64,000 nt of DNA from Sabellastarte sp. h YS-2021 (lineage: Eukaryota > Annelida > Polychaeta > Sabellida > Sabellidae), in NCBI GenBank assembly GCA_964017235.1, contig OZ024936.1:49031028-49095027 (forward strand), read 5' to 3'. The notes beneath the pieces are model-generated. The model had not been told where the DNA came from. It was given only the letters and a program-made list of their open reading frames with translations, and did no database searches. Positions 46,797 through 59,306 of the stretch are shown piece after piece (position 1 is the stretch's first letter; every line of letters starts with the position of its first letter). Made by a program: the position numbers and the translations under genes.

Positions 46797-48540
46797 TCAC
46801 CAAGATGTTTCTTTTGGTGTGTAAGGTGCAAGTCTGTATGAGGTTTCTGCATAGTCCAGGGTGGGTCTTCTGGCAATGACACAGTCTGAATATGAAGATG
46901 CAGAGGATCTTATTGCAGAAGGCTTCTTATCATAAAGATCATAAAACTTGGGGTTAAAAACAACATCATAAGCTGGAATGTCAGTATTACTTCTCAATTT
47001 CAAAGCATTTCTGAAGACATAGATTATCAAACCTTAAATACTAGGGTGGTTCATTTGCAAGCTTGCATTGGAGAAGTCCTGAAAGCTCCTAGGCATATTC
47101 TTAAGCCCTGATTTTGAATGGGTTCCAATTATTAAAGATATAACTTACAAGCAGAACTAAAAACAGCACAACCCATTTTCATTCTAAAATGAACAAATGA
47201 ATAATAAAGTCTCATTAAAACACTTATATCTGCTCCCCAATCTATTTTAGAAACCACTTTTAGCAAGTTCATGGGTTTTAAACTTTTTGACTAACATAAT
47301 CAATGTGTCCTATAAAATTAGGTTTATAATCAAAGATAACACCAAGGAATTCAGTTTGTTTAACTACAGGAATTTGTGAATTGTATATTGTTAATGTAGG
47401 GTCTGTATGAAGTTTTCTTTTATTGCAGAAATGCATGCAAACAGTTTTGGTTTTAGAAAAATTAAAACCCTTTTCATCAGCCCATATTTCAACTTTGTTG
47501 AGACACAACTGAAGTTGCATTTCTTTTTAAGCCATATTTCAAGAAGAACAACCTACAGAGAAAACATCAACAAAAAGAGACTTTTCAAAGGCAGATAGAA
47601 TAATATCAGCAATGCTATTAATCTTTAAAATAAATAAAGTAACAGAGAGGATGCTGCCTTGAGGGACAGCCATCTCTTTCTAATGTAGATCAGCATATCT
47701 CGAACCTAAACGAACGCTAGAACACATTTTGTTGTTATGTCATTGAATTTATTTAAAACTGCAGGAAACTTTTCTGCTATATCGGTAAAATTGTGCCTAT
47801 TGATATCTAGAGAACACTGAAGTTTGAATTCTAGCCAATCGTTATTTTTTAAGATTCCAATGAGAAGCATTGTCCTATGGCATGCTCTTAACTATATCAA
47901 TTAAAATGCGAAATGGTCACTACCACACTGATCAGAATGGACCTGCCGTGTAAAGTCAAATAACTGAACAAGAACTAAAGGGGAGTATAATGACAAATCT
48001 ATTGAGGTGAATGAATCAGTTACAGGATGAAAGTAGGTTGGTAACTTATCATTAAGTAAACAAATATTGGAGGATTCAAGAAGGTGCTCAACTTTATTTC
48101 CTAAACTATTACATGAGGAACAACCCCATAAATTACTATGTGCATAAAACTCTCCAATAAATAGAAAAGGTGCAGGTAACTGGTTGACTAGGTTACCAAG
48201 ATCGCTTGGTGCAATATTAAAATATGGTGGAATATACACAATACATACAGTTATAGTTTTATGCAGAGATACTTTTACAGCAACTGCCTGCAGCTCTGTA
48301 TCTAACTTAAGTACCTTTCTTAACAAATATGGAGCAGCCACCAGTGGCTCTCCCATGTACTTTTGACATGCCTTTTTAAAATAAAATAATGGTTAAATCC
48401 TCGAATATTTACATTATCTGTATCTTCTTCTTCAAAGTTTGGTCTAAAGCCACAACAGTTCCAGTGTAGTATACTTTTATTTTTGTTTAGCTCCATTATT
48501 TTCACTTCTATTTCCACTCCGCCATTGTGAATTTGTGATT
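46797..48540 (-). pseudogene. Nimb/I-like LINE ORF2 remnant
   Basis: The endonuclease start KSILHWNCCGFRPNFEE (about 48460) is followed by LFIGEFYAHSNLWGCSSCNS, where the usual GDFNAH reads GEFYAH, and by a linker NDWLEFKLQC near 47850. The RT appears as VPQGSILSVTLF (about 47660) and FVDVF in place of FVDD, then KTKTVCMHFCNKRK and VKQTEFLGVIFDYKPNF (about 47350). The segment between the linker and VPQG is too short, so the RT fingers and first catalytic Asp are deleted. Confidence 0.75.
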
Positions 48541-48620
48541 GGGGATTCATCAAAACTCACTTCACTGTCACTATCACTCAAAGCATCATGTTTGTTGTAT
48601 TGTTTAATAGGGTCATTAGA

Positions 48621-48770
48621 GCGGTCCTTGGTGGCTTAGTGGTTAGCAAGTTTGGCATCTAGTCATAGGCTGTCACCTCTGTGAGTTCGAGTCCAACAAG
48701 TGGTAATGCTGAGGACCTTTTCAATATCACCCTGGCTGTTGAAAGGGACATAAAACCCCATCTTTGACTT
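48621..48770 (+). mobile_element. SINE C, best copy
   Basis: Head tggcttagtggttagc (A box) and gagttcgagtcc (B box), short body, tail gttgaaagggacataaaacc. Target repeats of about 16 bases with two differences flank it (48605-48620 and 48771-48786). It is inserted between ORF1 and ORF2 of the Nimb/I-like LINE. Confidence 0.85.
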
Positions 48771-48891
48771 TAATAAGTTCATTAGATCACTTATGTTGTT
48801 GGTCATATATAAGTTGCTTTGGATAATTTTGAATTTAGTAGGGTCATTTTGAGATGCACTTGTCTGACTCGATAAACTGGTTTTCATCACT

Positions 48892-49826
48892 TTAGTTATT
48901 TTTCAAATGCATACTTTTTGGTTGTTTCAAACCATCTGGCCAAGTTATTTTTGTTTGTGTTTCTACAGTCACTGTTTTACTGTGGGTTTGGTGGCTGCAG
49001 CCGCTTGGACATAGGTTGTTTTCACTGGAATAAATATATCCATTTGTCTCTTGGCTTCTGTGTATGAAATCCCCCTTTCTGCCTTTATTTTTTGAATTCC
49101 TTTTATTCGTTTGATGCATGGTTTCCTTGGCAATTGACACATTTTGCATCATTTTTGCATTCTTAAGAGTCTGGCTGTATGATCTTTTTGCCCACATTGA
49201 TTGCAAACATCATTCTTTCTGCAGTTGAATTTAGTGTGACCAAACTTCTGACACTTATAGCATCTGACAGGATTAGGGATGAATTGTGACACAACCACCC
49301 TGGAGTAACCCACCCTGATGTATTTTGGTAAGGTCTGGCTTTGAAATGTCAATATAAAAGTCACTGTTGGTTTTCTTTGTCCATCTCTAAATACCAAAAT
49401 CCTGTCTAGTTTGATGACTTCATCTTTTAGTCCTTCTAATATTTCCTCATCAGAACAGTCTTTTATATCCGGGCATCTAATGACCCCTTTGACTCCTTTC
49501 AGGCTGTAGTGTGGTGATACAATGATGGGGATAACATTGTCCACAGTCGAGCACAGTTTGGTTGTTTTCATTAGTTTGTTGCTTTGAGTTTCCATGTCAA
49601 CTTCAACTAAAACATTTTCTTTTTGGGATCAGACCCTAAAACAGCAACAATGGACTTGTTTACAGTAAATGGTGACAGTTTAGACGAAGGTCTCTCATTG
49701 TCTGTATCTTTTACTAACATGAATCGTGGCCATGAACAAATCTGAACAGAATCCAAGTTAGCAGTCATGAAATCAGGTATGGTTTTTATCCTTTTTATCA
49801 ATCATTTGGGTATTTTGTGAAGCCAT
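48892..49826 (-). pseudogene. Nimb/I-like LINE ORF1 (zinc-knuckle protein), broken
   Basis: Pieces at 49826-49607, 49595-49149 and 49206-48892 give a gag-like ORF1: GVKGVIRCPDIKDCSDEEIL, FIPNPVRCYKCQKFGHTKFN and CNQCGQKDH. The CCHC knuckles bind RNA in I/Jockey-type elements. Two frame changes separate the pieces. Confidence 0.75.
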
Positions 49827-50085
49827 AATGTTTTAGTGGTTATTCATTGCCAATGCTCTCCACCCTTTAATCCAAACAAGGATATATCATAACAGTGTGG
49901 AGCAGAGCCCTGCACACTGATATCAGAGATACATGAGCAATATACTCAAAGAACACATAAAAAATGAACACGAGTTGTTTTGCTGTGTTCAGGTACAGCT
50001 TATATGAGAATCCGATGGAGATCCTGCAAGGTATGCTGTGCCAAAAAGAACCAAATCTAATGTAACATACTAAAATATCTTAGAA

Positions 50086-50323
50086 TTTATTTATTTATTT
50101 ATTTGGGGTTTTACGTCACTTTCAACACTGTACAGGTCATATCACGACGGGTAGTTGGAAGGGCAGAGGAAACCAGTACATATAGTTTGTTAGGGTTCTG
50201 TACTGTAAACTGCCGACCAACGGCAAGCAACTACCAGCTTTCCCACTTGAGGCCGTGACGGGGATCGAACCCCGGCCTCAGAGGTGGGAGGCGAGAGTGT
50301 TACCACTCTGCCACCATGGCCCC
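50086..50323 (-). mobile_element. SINE A, full-length, reverse
   Basis: Complete copy with five ATTT tail units. Perfect 14-base target repeats aaaatatcttagaa lie at 50072-50085 and 50324-50337. Confidence 0.95.
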
Positions 50324-50654
50324 AAAATATCTTAGAAAGACGAAGGAAAGTGTTATAAAACAGTAATGCAATATACCTGTAACAGTAAGTAGGTGACCTC
50401 TAAATGTTACTAGGTAGGTAACTAAGAAGAATAACCGTTAAAATTGCTAAAACGATAGCCATAATGGTATAAAAGTTGGACATGTAAGGTAATGGGAAAC
50501 ATGCAATCTCTGAAGGTCACTAAAGCCTACAGGCATATGAAAACTTGAATGGTATACCAGTAGATGGGTGGCCTCTATATAAGTTAGGTATCAGAGACAA
50601 AGAAATTGCCTGTATATTGGCATCAAAGCATGACTTAGTAAAACACGTGGCAAT

Positions 50655-51304
50655 GACTTTCTATCTTGTGGTAATGACTTGCTATTTTGTGGTAATGATT
50701 TGCTAACTTGTGGGAATGAGTTAGTATCTTGTGATAACGACTTTCTAACTTGTGGGAATGACTTTCTATCTTGTTTTAGCGACTTTCTAACTTGTGGGAA
50801 CAAGTTTGTATCTCGTGGTAACGACTTGCTAACTTGTGGGAACGAGTTAGTATCTTGTGATAACGACTTTCTAACTTGTGGGAATGACTTTCTATCTTGT
50901 TTTAACGACTTTCTAACTTGTGGGAACAAGTTAGTATCTCGTGGTAATGACTTGCTAACTTGTGGGAACGACATAGTATATTGTGGGAACGACTTAGTAT
51001 CTTGTGGTAACGACATTATAACTGGTGAGAATGGCTTCCTAACTTGTGGGAATGACTTCCTAACTTGTGGGAACTACTTTCTATCTTGTGGTAACGACCT
51101 TCTTACTTGTGGGAACAACTTCGTATCTTGTGGTAATGACTTTGCTAACTTGTGGGAACAAGCTAGTATCTTGTGGTAACAACTTTCTAACTTGTGGGAA
51201 CAACTTAGTATCTTGTGGTAACGACTTTCTAACTTGTGGGAACGACTTTCTATCTTGTGGTAACGACTTTCTATCTTGTGGGAATGACTCACTATCTCAT
51301 GGAA
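50655..51304. repeat. 21-bp minisatellite, about 31 units
   Basis: Units alternate between gactttctaacttgtgggaa and gacttagtatcttgtggtaa forms, with one base following each. Since 21 is a multiple of three, open frames with a 7-residue period occur on both strands (DFLTCGN on +, SFPQVRK on -). No start context, splice signal or homologue suggests a real protein. Confidence 0.92.
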
Positions 51305-52954
51305 AAGAGATAAAAAAATGAAAGAAAAACAGTTCTATGTCCCTTCCTGGGCTCCGTACTATTGGGCTAGGATGCCTTGCTTTGGAATTGTATTTGTATT
51401 TGGACAGGTATTCAACACAACTCAGTAAACATTTTGCTTTTGGGACCGTTTTTTTCAAATGTTTGAAATATCTCTCATGAGCTGTGGATAAATATATGCA
51501 CTGGAGGAGTGAGAGGGGAGAGGGGAGATATTTCAGGAGAGGCTCGTTCTTCTATGTTTACTGCCAAGATATGAAGGGTCTTTTTAAATTTCATTTTTAG
51601 CCTATTTGTAAATGTTATCTACAAGAGAAAAAACAATCCCGAATGGTTACTGATGTGTTCTATATCATCATCTTAACAAGGTGAAGTTCTTTATAAACCC
51701 TCACATTTACAGAAGTTTACAGATTCTATAAACCCTCACATTTACAGAAGTTTACAGATTCCATATGGTTATTAAATATGTGACACTTGCCATGTATATG
51801 TTGGGGTATTTACTTTGGACTCATATATGACAGACAATTGAGTGAATGCTCTTTATCCTCCTGCGGTTGAGCTTTGAACATTTGACATCAGAAAAATGCT
51901 GGTTGAAAGAAAATACATTGAAGTTGGTCTTAATTCGACCAACAAAGCTGTTTATATTTACTGAGTGAAAAAAACACTGTCCACAAGGTATTACTCTTTG
52001 GATTTACCGGTACCGATTCAACTTTTTTGCTGATTGGTCAGCAATTTCACAAGACTCAATCCAATTGGTCAGTAATAAGTGAGTACTGGCAGTTTTTTCT
52101 TGGTTACAAAGGTCGACTTTGACAGAAGAAGTGGAAAAAATTATAATCCCAAATCAACAAACTGCAAAATTATTACAGATCAGTGGCCGAAGTTCTGCTG
52201 TATATTCTAAATATTGGCCCCACTCATGGTCTTGTATGTCGTATGAAACCAGTGTCTCACTGTATTGTTCAGAACATTGGCCCCACTCCTGGCCTTGTAT
52301 ACCATATAAAACCCCTGTCCCACTATTTTGTTCAGATGCCCAAATAGCCCCCTTTTGGAAACACAGCATGAACGATTGAGCGTGGCCCTTGACCAAGCAA
52401 AATGTGTACAAATGTGTTTGGTTCAGATTTGTTTTCAGACAAAAAGAAATCTACTCTGAAAATAACAAGGACTCTCAGACCACAGCCCTCCACACCAGGG
52501 CAGGTTTCCAAAACTTTGGAACTCTTTTATATCCAGAATATGACCCGGATCTTTCCAGAAATGTAATCCCTTCTTCTTTTGGCCTGGCCGTACCCCAAAT
52601 ACAACTAAAAAGCTGGTCATTAATTTTTAGTAGTGTCAACCAGAAAGCCAAAGCCATTGTAAATACACTGAAAATGGGTCCTTTCAAGATTTTTGTACCC
52701 ATAACATAATAGGGATCTTTATCGAAATTAAATCACCTCTACCTTTGGTCAGGACCTACCCACATAAAAAATCAGAAAATTCTGTTTGTTCCTCTTTGGT
52801 GTTAATGCAAACACAGACAAACAGGTAGGCAGCCTGCTTTGTTACCCAATTTTTATACAGCTCATAGCTATGTAATAATATCACACTACAGGTTATTATA
52901 TAGAACTGTGATTAACTCCATTTATGTTAGGTCAGTACAATTTATATTCTATAG
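51305..52954. other. Non-coding stretch
   Basis: No supported exon. It holds dispersed repeat E copy 2 (51440-51600), a 2 x 36-base tandem duplication (51691-51762) and, near 52530-52660, an old repeat with gacccggatctttccagaa that resembles 62310-62390. Confidence 0.5.
51691..51762. repeat. Tandem duplication, 2 x 36 bases
   Basis: tataaaccctcacatttaca, then gaagtttacagattc, occurs twice without a gap. Confidence 0.9.
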
Positions 52955-53235
52955 CAGCTGGGGAGGGAACAGACGATTGGTGGATAACACTAGGATGTAG
53001 GTTTGAACCCATCTACAGGTAAATACATAGTGCCTCGGATGACCACTTAAAATGGTGGTTTTCTATTTTCCCCCTTTGGCAGACTATAAAAGATCATCAG
53101 GTACACTGATAAATGGTCATCCCTGAACATCTGTCTTTCAGCCAGGTAAATGTCAGTCACTTAAGAGCTTGGGTTGTACTTGTGTTGTCAGGATGGGTTA
53201 AATATCGCTTTGTGCAGTACAAACAAAACTGTGCT
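52955..53235 (+). mobile_element. SINE B, forward copy
   Basis: A tRNA-like head with ggtttgaaccc (B box) is followed by aaatggtcatccctgaacat, ctgtctttcagcc and ttgtcaggatgggttaaat, matching 20925-21176. Confidence 0.7.
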
Positions 53236-53779
53236 GAATATATACCGTATAAGTTTATTTTTCTAAGAATAGATGCATTTCCTTAGACACAAAAAAAACT
53301 TAAGGGACAAAGAAAAGTTTCCAAGAATTAGATTTTTTTTTTAATGTTTATGTTAAAAACACTTTTTCTGCAATACAAATCCCCAAGAATTAATATATGC
53401 TCATTCTTAAAAATTGGTCTTAGTCTAAGACTCAGTCTTAGAAATGGTTGCTTTCTTACACCTAGTTCAGACAGTTACATGCTAACCTCATGAGCTACAT
53501 AGACGTGCAAAATATTTAACTCATAGGAACTCATTTGTATTGTGATGTGATGTGGTTTTCTTGTTTGGGTAGAATCCGTTTGGTTTTATAGGTGTACACA
53601 GGTCACACTTGCCCCAACACGGACCACGTTTCCAGCATGTATTTTAAAAATATTTGAAAAAAAAACCCACAGGATTGGCTGAGGGAGGGCAGAAGCAACA
53701 TCACTTTATGGGGCGGTTCATGGTTAAACATGCACTACCCACACACAACGTCCATTTATATATAGGGTAATGGCCAAAT

Positions 53780-54115
53780 AAGTGTCCAATATTTGAAAAT
53801 AATGGATTGTTAACGAGGTCCCAAAGGGACCGTGTCAATCGTCCATTATTTTCAAATATTGGACATTTACGAGGCTGTTAACCTATTTAAATTACACCCT
53901 TCCTTTATTTGTAATTTTAAAAGATATTTAACATCCTTACTTTTCATTTCTATATTTCTGGTGTGTATTTTCTGGGTTTTTGTGATCATTTTAGCTGAAA
54001 TAACTGTTAAAAGGTTTCTTTGGAAATGTGTAAAAAGGGTTTCGATATGGACAAAATCACAGAGTAGAACAACTGCCCAATAATGAAAGATATTGGACAC
54101 TTTTAACCAAAAAAG
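53780..54115. mobile_element. Foldback element with nested inverted repeats
   Basis: agtgtccaatatttgaaaat at the left is mirrored near 53850 around a centre gaggtcccaaagggacc, and again, diverged, near 54100 (gatattggacacttt). Its architecture resembles 60270-60374. Confidence 0.6.
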
Positions 54116-54164
54116 AAAAACACTCAACTGTAGTTTAAAGAACTGATCCATAGACAAAAACATC

Positions 54165-54241
54165 ATTTTCTTCATAAAATTAACTAAGGTTTTAGAGGTG
54201 GCGAATTTTAGATTCCTGGCGAATTTTAGATTTCTTACTCT
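54165..54241. repeat. MITE end shared with 58990-59069
   Basis: About 75 bases (ttcttcataaaattaactaa through tagatttcttactcta) are identical or nearly so to the right end of the MITE at 58838-59069. The matching left end is not seen here. Confidence 0.8.
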
Positions 54242-56247
54242 AAGAACAAGATCGTAGAGAGAAATTTAAAACAAGCTGTTAAAACCGCACAGAACTGTGG
54301 GAACAGACCATTAGAAAGTTTTATTTTATTGAATGTCAGAGAAGTCTGAAACCCCCAATATACAATAACATGACAAACGGGGTGTGATGGCCCCTTTAGT
54401 TATTTGCCTACCTTTATGTGTATTTTGTAAAGTTTGATCACATTTACGGTCTACTAGCTCCAAATCTATGTAAATAGAAATCACAAGAAAGCCTCCTATG
54501 TCAAAAGACAGCTACTTCAATTTTTTAATTCCTCTGAAAGGTTGGGGAAATACGCGGCATTGTCTGTCTTATACAGACATAGGTAAAATCAAATTTAAGA
54601 AAAAGATTTTGTTGTTTATAACTAATACTATTTTGCGATATTCACACAAATTCTGCATTGGTGCTTAAAAAATGAAAATGTGGAAGATTTGATATAGCTT
54701 ACTGTATATGTATACTTCTTTCAAATTTCTTTTGATATATCTACTTCCTGGTTTTAATATACCATTTAATTATATCTAGTTACTGACTGTTATATAATCA
54801 ATCATATAATGACACACATCAAGTTTGGTGTAAAACCTTCCCTGGTTCGTTCAGTGTGGTTTTGAAGTGTGCACATTGTCAGGATATAACAGATTGTCTC
54901 TAGTAAGTAACATGTACATCAATTTCCACTTTGTGATTTTAATTATAACTCAAAACTCTGTGCATAAAAATATGTACTGGTGTAATATATTCAGTATTTT
55001 GAATTGTCTCTCTAACATTTTATCACAAAAAGTCTCGGTTTTCAACAGAAATTGCAACATGAGCCTTGAAAGACTGTACCTGTGTGCTTTTATTTTCTTT
55101 AGCCTTAAAAATGCTGAGGCCTGAAACCTAAGGTTATTTATCTAAATCCAAACGTCTAGTTGTGAACAATATCCTTTTTTTTTTGTAGCTTTTAAGTTTT
55201 AAGCTTCGGATCTAAGACGTATTTTAATTAATATATCCAGTTTATGCATGCTTTTTGTATGGCTTTAATATTTTATGGTTTCCAATCTAATGTTAAAACG
55301 TGTAAATCGATATATCAACTTTATGTATAATGTCCTGTGTAGTTTTTAAATGTAAAAGTTTCAGATCTGAGGAGAAAAACTTGGTAGAGTCTTCTATGTC
55401 GTTTTCATATTTAAGGCTTAAGATCGAAGGTGTATATCTTACTCAATATAGGCAGTATATGAGTATTCTTCAGTGTAACTTGGTAAAATGCCAAGCCTCA
55501 GATCAAGGTGTACATCTAAAATGATAGATCCAGTCTGTGTATATTGTTGCATAGTATGGCTATATAAGTTATGAGAAATTCTAAATTGTTATAGCTAGTT
55601 TATGTATACTGCTTTATCGGGTTTTTTTTATATTTTAAGGTTCAAACCTAAGGTGTTTATTCAAAGTTTATATAACCAATATATATAAAATGTTCTGAGT
55701 AGTTCAATATAATGGCTGCATATTGATAGATCCAGGTTATGTATGATATTTTATAAAAGGTTTTTAAATGTAGGGGGTCCGAATCTAAGGAGTATCCAGG
55801 TTTTTCCAGCAGCCCCCAAGGAGTCCCACATGATACAAATAAAACACACACTTCTACTTCTTTTAAAATATGCACATTTATTTATGTATTTATTTTTGCT
55901 ATTCTTTAACAAGAATTTTATAAATTCTGTCCATAACTTAGTTTGGGGTTTGAACGAATCTAAATGATAGAACATGAAAATGGGGTCAAAACAGGTCAGC
56001 CAAGGTCAAGCAATTTGAATGATCTTAGGGCGACACGAGAGGTCAAGATGGTAACACTTAAAGCCTGAGGAGCAAACGAGTGGGTTTCAGTATCTCCATA
56101 AATTTGTGGCCAGCATTTCTGCCCTCGCCCCTCTGGGTGTACTTGCACGATGTTAAAAAAAAGGGCAAATAAAAATTATCGAACGGAAAAAAAAAATTTG
56201 TGGCCAGCATATTAAAGTCACTGTCATTGTGTGTAATAACTTAATCC

Positions 56248-56443
56248 TGAGTTAAAAACTACCTGTACACCAAGGCATACCCACCTTAGTCTTAATCACC
56301 CCCTGGTATTCTCTGTGGTGCTCGACCTCTTTTCTGTTCCTGGATACTGAAATTGGTTGACTGCTTAAGTCCTGTTGCGCCTTCGAGGCCCCTTTAAATA
56401 GGGGAGATTAAGCACTATAAAAGTCCAATGAGAATTAGAATTG
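56248..56443 (+). mobile_element. 3' end of a CR1/L2-like LINE, copy 2
   Basis: aactacctgtacaccaaggc, a stop, then ttctgttcctggatactg and agtccaatgagaattagaat match the copy at 45129-45372. Confidence 0.8.
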
Positions 56444-57989
56444 CCCGGCATGAAGAGTGTGTCTTCATTAAAACTTTGTCACACAACCAGTGTTTTGTTT
56501 TTCATTAGTGATTCCTATCGATATCAGATTAAATTTACTGTTCATGTCACTTTGTGCTGATTTATGGTATGTGCTAAATTATGACAGGAACTAGTAGTAT
56601 ACACTGACTTTCTCTCCACATAATTGACTTTGTGTTCTGATGAATCAAAATATAGTAAAGTTTACAAGCATCACAAATGTCTGAAATATCAAGATATTAT
56701 TGCTGCAAACACATTTCCTGTGTTTCTAGGGAAATATGACAAATGACTTACTTTGATATAATGATTTAGTTGCCCCTTTTATAATAATACTAGATGCAGG
56801 AGTCCTGGATGGATCCACTCCACTGACCAGCCATCATGCTTGGTTTTGCAAATGAGTTTATTTTGAATGTAAATTATGTTTAACGCTGATTTTAACCTGC
56901 TTCAAAAACCATATCATATTGAGCAATTTACTTAGAAAAGTAAATCAAGCATGGAACTAATTTGAAAACCATTTTTTGCCAAGGTTTCATTTTCCTTGGT
57001 CACTAAACCTTGTGCTTTCAGTCATTTGACTGTTACCTCTCCTAGTGCGTGGTCTATTTCCTGATGTAAGCTGTTAAAATTGCAGCCAAGTATTTCATAA
57101 ATATACTGCTTTGTGAGGTAATTTGGCAACTGCTTAAATTAGAATCATGAGGAAGTAAGCAATAAATTGCAAACATGCAGCCAATCAGGATGCACAGATA
57201 CAGGAATAATATATATTTGTAAGTTGGAGGCTGAATGTGTGCTAATTTAGAGCATTAGATTTGAGAATACTTTAGAGCATTACTCAGTTCATCATGTAAA
57301 AAATTACATGAAAATAAAGTTTATGCTATTAATTTGTGTTTGTGTCCCTGCATATTTTTTTATTAATTGAAATTGTCATCCAACGACAAAAATGTGCAAG
57401 GTAAAAGCTTTACCTTGAATGTCTTGAAGTGTTGTGACAAATAATCAAACCAACCAGTAACAAACTGAAATCTAAAATAAGGGGGCACTTGGGTTCGAGG
57501 GCATAAATTCACAAAAATATGTTGATACCCATTGGGTGGAGGGTGTGGAAGGCCCAACTGTAAAATAACTCCTGTCTGTTACGTTTAGTGGAGGAATCTG
57601 GGTTGCTTTCCTCCCCCATCCATTGCACTATGCTGAACTCCATATTTCTGACACTATGTTTGGGTTGTGTAAAGTGTCTAGAGACTGGTGTTGAATTAAA
57701 AGATCCTAGGGAGTAGTTATCCTCAGGATTAAGGAGCAAATCTGCAGGATCAAGGCGGACTCCTGAAATGCACCTCAGTAACCAAATCTGTCCATCTCAC
57801 AGCCTCTGAGGAGAACTGACAACACAGATCGAAATATTGACACCAGATAAGGTGTAAATATAAGGCAGAGATATATTTGAGTCTTAACCCTTTCACTGAC
57901 ACAACACTTATTCTGTAACAAACTGAAATAGTTACTTCCCCCAAGAAGGTATTACTTTCATGACCATTTATCTGTCTGTTTATCAATTT

Positions 57990-58190
57990 GTTAGCATGAT
58001 TACACAAATACTCCTGGATGACACTTCATAAAAAATAAAAAACGATGGGTCTTGGTTCAAATTAAACCCCAATTAATCTTGAGAGTGAATCTGGATCACC
58101 GTCTGGATACAAAAATAATCCGAATTTTTCCTAGTAACTTATCATTACATACCTTGGTGGACGTAGGTGCTCTTTGAGTGTTATTGTATT
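57990..58190 (+). repeat. Old dispersed repeat (ctggatcac family)
   Basis: gattacacaaatac, gggtcttggttcaaatt, gagagtgaatctggatcacc, aatccgaa and accttggtgga follow the order of 21876-22140. Confidence 0.6.
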
Positions 58191-58386
58191 GTTTATATTA
58201 CTATTTGAACATTTGCACACAAAATGAAGCATAAAACATTTTCCCGATACAGCCCTAATTAGTGTGTAACATTACTTATCGTCATGAGCATGTTTGATTG
58301 TTTGTGAGAAACATGATAAGTATTGTGAGAACGATAAGTATTATGTTAATGTTTCAGATTCAGACTTCAGTTGCCCTAAATGAGCC

Positions 58387-58581
58387 ATGGCTCAGTGTGG
58401 ACAGAACAAGGATTATGCATCTATAGATGTACTCCGCAGACTCAAATACACAGGAAAACCAGACTATGAACTACCTAGTCTGGTCTCTGACTACTGGCCA
58501 GATAAGCTGCCAGTCTTCATACGAGTGACCTGTGGTTATTGTGGAGCCAATGCCATTGATTTCACATTTGCATCTGATGAG
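58387..58581 (+). CDS. First coding exon of a second CABIT-type gene (partial)
   Basis: ATG at 58387 is preceded by an in-frame TGA nine bases upstream, which fixes the start. A possible acceptor (atgtttcag at about 58359) suggests a 5' UTR exon. The 65 codons include KLPVFIRVTCGYCGANAIDF and end FASDE before donor gtatac in phase 0. This lines up with exons 1-2 of the GAREM-like gene (KLPLLVKILEGY...STGD, also phase 0 before an intron), so it is probably a CABIT-domain paralogue. Here the two exons are fused into one and the N-terminus is longer. Continuing exons were not recognised and may lie beyond the window. Confidence 0.65.
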
Positions 58582-58837
58582 GTATACATGCTCATATTGT
58601 TGTTATCTTTTCCAAGAGGTGTTTTATGTTTTAAACGTGTTCACTTGTTTATCTGTCTGTCTGTTTGTGTTTACTCAAAAAGCTAATCAAGGCATCAGTG
58701 AAAAAAAACAACTTAAAACGTATGTAAGAAAAAAATCCACATTTTTAACAGTTCCATTTTCAAATATTTTCATTCTGATCATGCATTTCAATTATAAGGA
58801 TTAATTTTGTGTTTAAAAGCAGTATTTGGATGAAAAT

Positions 58838-59069
58838 ATAGAGTAAGAAATCTAAAATTCGCCACATATCTGAAATTCGCCACATGTGAAAATACTAATA
58901 AAATAAATGAATTGTGGTGAGATTTGTTGACTGTATAGTAAATAAAGGCTTTTTGAACTGAAAAATACCAATTTTTGGACAAAAACATCATTTTCTTCAT
59001 AAAATTAACTAAGGTTTTAGAGGTGGCGAATTTTAGATTCCTGGCGAATTTTAGATTTCTTACTCTAAT
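58838..59069. mobile_element. MITE with inverted ends
   Basis: The left end tagagtaagaaatctaaaat then tcgcca is the reverse complement of the right end tggcga then attttagatttcttactcta. A second, inner tggcgaatttta word is also mirrored. No frame inside. Confidence 0.8.
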
Positions 59070-59306
59070 ATGGGCATACTCCGCTGCCTTGGCAGAAATC
59101 TGTGCTCTAGGAGTGCTTCGTATCTTTTTTGGTCTTTTATCTGAGGACTAAGAAAATAAATGATGTTTTGTTTTACTTTATATAGTACACAACACAGTTA
59201 TTGGGGAACTGTTGGGGGTTTAACAGTCACAGGATTTATTTATTTTTTAATTCAATTATTGTTTTTTTTTTTGTGTGTGTGTGTGTGTATGTTTTTACAT
59301 ATTATT

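Larger units (their letters stand above)
46790..49826 (-). mobile_element. Broken Nimb/I-like LINE
   Basis: From the right: ORF1 from ATG at 49826 (MASQNTQM), with CCHC knuckles; ORF2 endonuclease at about 48530-47760; then a piece of the RT and the C-terminal tail (RSNTDIPAYDVVFNP near 46960). The centre of the RT is deleted and several frame changes occur, so the copy is dead. A SINE C sits between ORF1 and ORF2. ORF1 with zinc knuckles plus this C-terminus resembles Nimb/I-clade elements known from molluscs; Jockey is an alternative. Confidence 0.75.
54242..58386. other. Intergenic stretch before the second CABIT gene
   Basis: 4.1 kb without a supported exon. A CR1/L2 3' end (56248-56443) and an old dispersed repeat (57990-58190) lie in it. 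The promoter of the next gene should be in its right part, but no TATA or initiator was convincing. Confidence 0.5.

Noticed and set aside
50591-51179. Long frames of 141-166 codons on both strands
   Set aside because: They follow from a 21-bp minisatellite and no start, splice or homology evidence supports a gene.
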